6,788 nucleotides of DNA, from assembly GCA_026982035.1 (NCBI GenBank), contig JALSHW010000316.1, positions 1 through 6,788 on the forward strand. The letters are read 5' to 3'. This document shows positions 3,816 through 6,788 of the stretch, in pieces. Made by a program: the position numbers and the translations under genes. The notes under the pieces were generated by a model. The model made no database searches and was not told the DNA's origin. It saw nothing but the letters and a program-made list of their open reading frames with translations. The DNA comes from Phycisphaerales bacterium. Lineage in GTDB: Bacteria; Planctomycetota; Phycisphaerae; Phycisphaerales; UBA1924. Position 1 is the first letter of the stretch, and the number at the start of each line of letters is the position of its first letter.

Positions 3816-6788
3816 ATGAATGAATCTAACCAAGACAATGGGGTGCCCTTCCAGATCGGCGACTGGGTGCTCGACTTACAGAAAGCCGGCGAGCGGGGTC
3901 AGTACACAGGAAAATCACGCAAGAACGGCCCGATCGTCATGGTCGAACTGCGTTACCCCGACGGACGCCAGATGTGGAGACCGTTGCGGTCTCTCCAAGT
4001 GGCACCAGACGAAGGCGGGGCTTCGATTGAGAACCGCCTGCAATCCAGTGCGTTTGGCAAGGTCCGCGACTTGCAGCGATTGATCACCTTCGAGAAACTC
4101 CGCGGCACGCTGCACGAGGTGATCTATTCGATGGAGGCCGCCCAAATCGATTTCTATCCGTACCAGTTCAAACCGGTGCTCAAGTTCATCAACTCACCGA
4201 CGGAGCGTCTGATTATCGCTGACGAGGTGGGGCTAGGGAAGACGATCGAGTCCGCGTTAATCTGGATGGAACTGCAAGCACGCCGACAGGCGAAGCGGCT
4301 GCTGGTCGTGTGCCCGGGCATCCTGACCGAGAAGTGGAAGAACGAGCTTCGGGATAAGTTTCTGCTCGATGCGCGCATCGTGGACTTCAAGGGCCTGCAG
4401 GGTGAGATTCAGGAACTGCGGAGCATGGGCCCGGCACACTCGTTTGTGCTCATCGCGTCTTATTCGGGGTTGAGGCCTCCAAAGAAAGAACTCAAGTACC
4501 TCGATAGAGAACCGGGAGAGGGAGAAAGTGAATCTCTGAAATCCCAACTACTCCGCGAACTGAGATCATGGGACTATGACCATCCTCCATTTGACCTCGT
4601 GGTATTCGACGAAGCCCATTACATGCGGAACTCGAACACATCCACCTTTCGCTTGGGCGAAAGTTTGGCGCGTCACAACAACACGGGCGTGCTGTGTGTC
4701 TCTGCGACACCGGTAAACAACAAAAACTCAGATCTGTCCAGCCTGCTCAAACTGATCGACCAGAATTTCTTCGAGACCGAAGAGATGTTCAACCAGTTGC
4801 TTCGGAGCAATCGCCCGGCCATTGCTTCGCTCAATGCGCTCTCTCGGACCCCACCGGATATGGCGGCGCTCAAGAGAGGTGTCGAGGGCATGGCGCTCAG
4901 TCCATACATCAAGAACTCTCCGTTGTTCGAGCAGTTCTTGGGCCTGCTGTCTGAAGTAGATGCTGATCCAGCAAACAAGTCGCTTCTCGCCAAAGCTCAG
5001 GACCTCGCTGAGAAGCTGAACTTGCTCGGGGGATACATCAATCGAACCCGTCGTGTTCAGGTTGAGGAGGGACGACCAGTCCGTCGTCCGATAGTTCTAC
5101 AGGTCGAATACACACCCGAGGAAATGCAGCTCTACCAGTCAATCCTGCGTCTGGTCCGGAAACGGTGCAGCCGTGACATGGAACCGTTCCATATTTTCCG
5201 GGTGCTCGGGTTGCAGCTTCGGGCCGCGAGCTGTCTTCCGACGATCGCCGCTGACATCCGCAATGGAGGGATGGCTGGCCTTGGTGGTTCACTCGACGAT
5301 ATGGCCGAGCTACTGGCTGATGGTCTCGGCGGTAGCGATTTTACTGATTTTGAGTTTGAAAACACTGAGTTAGACGAAAACGCTGAGTTGATCGTTAGCT
5401 TCAAGGAGTTGCTCGAATATGACTTCGAGGGGAACGATCGCAAATTTGCGAAGTTGCTTGAGATGCTGAGGACGACTCGCGACCCAAAGGTGGTGATCTT
5501 CGCGTATTATCGTGGTACGCTGCGTTACCTGCATCGTCGACTCAATGAAGTCGGGATTGGCACCGCGATGATTCACGGCGGAATCGATCACGAGACCAGA
5601 TGGGCAGAACTCGATCGATTCAAGGGTCCGGACGGTCCACGAGTCTTTCTATCATCTGAGGTAGGCAGCGAGGGCATTGATTTGCAGTTCTGCCATACGG
5701 TCATCAACTACGACTTGCCCTGGAACCCGATGCGGGTCGAGCAACGCATCGGGCGTATTGATCGAATTGGACAGAAATCGGATGTGCTTCATATTGTCAA
5801 CTTCAAAGTCAAGAACACGATCGAAGAGCGCCTCTACGATCGACTACACGAAAAGCTTCTTCTGTTCTCAAGCAGCCTGGGTGATCTCGAGGCCATCATC
5901 GGCGAGGAGGTTCAGCAGTTGACGATCGATCTTCTTAGTCATGAACTTACTGAGGAGGAAGAAGCCTCACGAATTGACGCCACAGAGCAGGCTATCGAGA
6001 ATCAACTCCTAGAAATCAAGAAGCTGGAAGATTCCGGAGACTCGTTGATCGCGTTGTCGGACTATGTGCAGAAGAAGATCCGTGAGGACCGGGATAAAGG
6101 GCGGTACATCCAGCCTGATGAATTGGAGGATTATCTCGATGATTTTCTGGAGCGTCAGTTCCGAGGATCTGAGATCAATCATAACACACCCGCAGATGGT
6201 TGCTTGCGTATTCGGCTCAGTTCAGAGGCCCAAACATCACTCGGTCAGTTCATTCAGATTGACCGATCGCTTTCTGCTAGGCCCCTGAGACAGGGCGACT
6301 TTATGATCACTTTCCGTCGTGAGGCCTATGAACGCCCGAACGCGGCCACCCGTCGATCTGTCCACTTTGCAAATCACATGTCGCCGCTGATCCGATGGAT
6401 CACCGAGCAGAACCGAGTTGGATCTCACTCGTTTTACAATGTATCAGGGCTCATGCTGATGGACGATTCACTGCCGGCTGGCACATACGCATACCGTATT
6501 CAGCGCTGGAAGTTCCAGGGCTTAGCAAAGCGAGAAACAATGGTGTATGCGGTCAAGGGCTTGGGCTTAGGAGATGCGTTGAACGCTGACGATGCTGAGG
6601 CGGTTATGCATCGCTTGCTTCGCCAAAGTAATGATTGGGATTATCCCAAGTTTGATCAGGATGAGTTGTTAAATGCTTACGCCGTGCTGGGTGAAGATCT
6701 GATTGCCAGGTTCGACCAGGAAGTCATAAATTTCGATGCCGAGAACAGAAACACAGTGCAGGTTCGCGTGCAGCGGGCGAAGAGTCAT
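3816..6788 (+). CDS. SNF2/RapA-like superfamily 2 helicase (3' end outside window)
   Basis: The frame is open for 991 codons to the window end. Residues about 12-52 (FQIGDWVLDL, VMVELRYPDGRQMWRPL) look like a small SH3/Tudor-type beta domain, as at the N-terminus of RapA-type proteins. RecA domain 1 has ADEVGLGKT (Walker A, 135-143), DEAH (265-268) and SATP (296-299). RecA domain 2, about 543-680, has SSEVGSEGIDLQ (613-624) and QRIGRIDRIGQ (643-653), the SNF2-type motif VI. An acidic linker (about 490-540) separates the RecA domains. Residues 710-790 are Glu-rich and probably coiled-coil. The remaining C-terminal part is not recognised. All core ATPase motifs are intact, so it should be an active DNA-dependent ATPase, likely a translocase or remodeller. 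DrmD of DISARM and other defence helicases share this general build, but no partner gene is in view. Confidence 0.92.
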   Translation, partial: MNESNQDNGVPFQIGDWVLDLQKAGERGQYTGKSRKNGPIVMVELRYPDGRQMWRPLRSLQVAPDEGGASIENRLQSSAFGKVRDLQRLITFEKLRGTLHEVIYSMEAAQIDFYPYQFKPVLKFINSPTERLIIADEVGLGKTIESALIWMELQARRQAKRLLVVCPGILTEKWKNELRDKFLLDARIVDFKGLQGEIQELRSMGPAHSFVLIASYSGLRPPKKELKYLDREPGEGESESLKSQLLRELRSWDYDHPPFDLVVFDEAHYMRNSNTSTFRLGESLARHNNTGVLCVSATPVNNKNSDLSSLLKLIDQNFFETEEMFNQLLRSNRPAIASLNALSRTPPDMAALKRGVEGMALSPYIKNSPLFEQFLGLLSEVDADPANKSLLAKAQDLAEKLNLLGGYINRTRRVQVEEGRPVRRPIVLQVEYTPEEMQLYQSILRLVRKRCSRDMEPFHIFRVLGLQLRAASCLPTIAADIRNGGMAGLGGSLDDMAELLADGLGGSDFTDFEFENTELDENAELIVSFKELLEYDFEGNDRKFAKLLEMLRTTRDPKVVIFAYYRGTLRYLHRRLNEVGIGTAMIHGGIDHETRWAELDRFKGPDGPRVFLSSEVGSEGIDLQFCHTVINYDLPWNPMRVEQRIGRIDRIGQKSDVLHIVNFKVKNTIEERLYDRLHEKLLLFSSSLGDLEAIIGEEVQQLTIDLLSHELTEEEEASRIDATEQAIENQLLEIKKLEDSGDSLIALSDYVQKKIREDRDKGRYIQPDELEDYLDDFLERQFRGSEINHNTPADGCLRIRLSSEAQTSLGQFIQIDRSLSARPLRQGDFMITFRREAYERPNAATRRSVHFANHMSPLIRWITEQNRVGSHSFYNVSGLMLMDDSLPAGTYAYRIQRWKFQGLAKRETMVYAVKGLGLGDALNADDAEAVMHRLLRQSNDWDYPKFDQDELLNAYAVLGEDLIARFDQEVINFDAENRNTVQVRVQRAKSH

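Noticed and set aside
3816..6788. Naming the helicase DrmD and the locus DISARM
   Set aside because: The general SNF2 build is shared by several defence families. No drmA, drmB, drmC or DISARM methyltransferase is visible, and the ParB-fused methyltransferase is of a different kind.
1..6788. CRISPR array, tRNA or rRNA genes
   Set aside because: No regularly spaced direct repeats and no cloverleaf or rRNA-like sequence were seen on reading both strands.

Overview
The window looks like part of an accessory (defence or mobile) island in a GC-rich bacterium. The coding style and the particular form of the ParB-methyltransferase fusion recall planctomycete genomes. That placement is from memory only and is tentative.

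Layout. (1) 1-441, + strand: the C-terminal half of an AbiEii/AbiGii-type nucleotidyltransferase toxin, entering from outside the window. (2) 442-823: no convincing protein gene, but an almost continuous series of inverted repeats. The last is a 25-bp hairpin at 711-784 whose three G-U pairs fit only a + strand RNA. The stretch is either a structured non-coding RNA or a long leader of the next gene. (3) 824-2254, +: a 476-residue ParB-like domain fused to a beta-class adenine-type DNA methyltransferase. (4) 2260-3210, - strand: a two-gene unit, convergent with the methyltransferase and only 5 bp from it. It encodes a six-cysteine zinc-ribbon/helical protein and a HARE-HTH winged-helix protein with a histone-H1-like lysine/threonine-rich tail. 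(5) 3211-3451: the upstream region of that unit, with one small hairpin. (6) 3452-3710, +: a degraded IS3-family transposase (OrfB) fragment. (7) 3816-6788, +: a large SNF2/RapA-like helicase, open to the window end (at least 991 residues).

How the parts may work together. The methyltransferase can write a DNA mark, and HARE-HTH domains have been proposed to read modified DNA, so genes 3 and 4 could form a writer/reader pair. This is an inference. The SNF2-type helicase is typical in kind of bacterial anti-phage or restriction-like operons, but its partners lie beyond the window, so no named system can be assigned. The transposase remnant separates the two blocks and probably marks a junction in the island.
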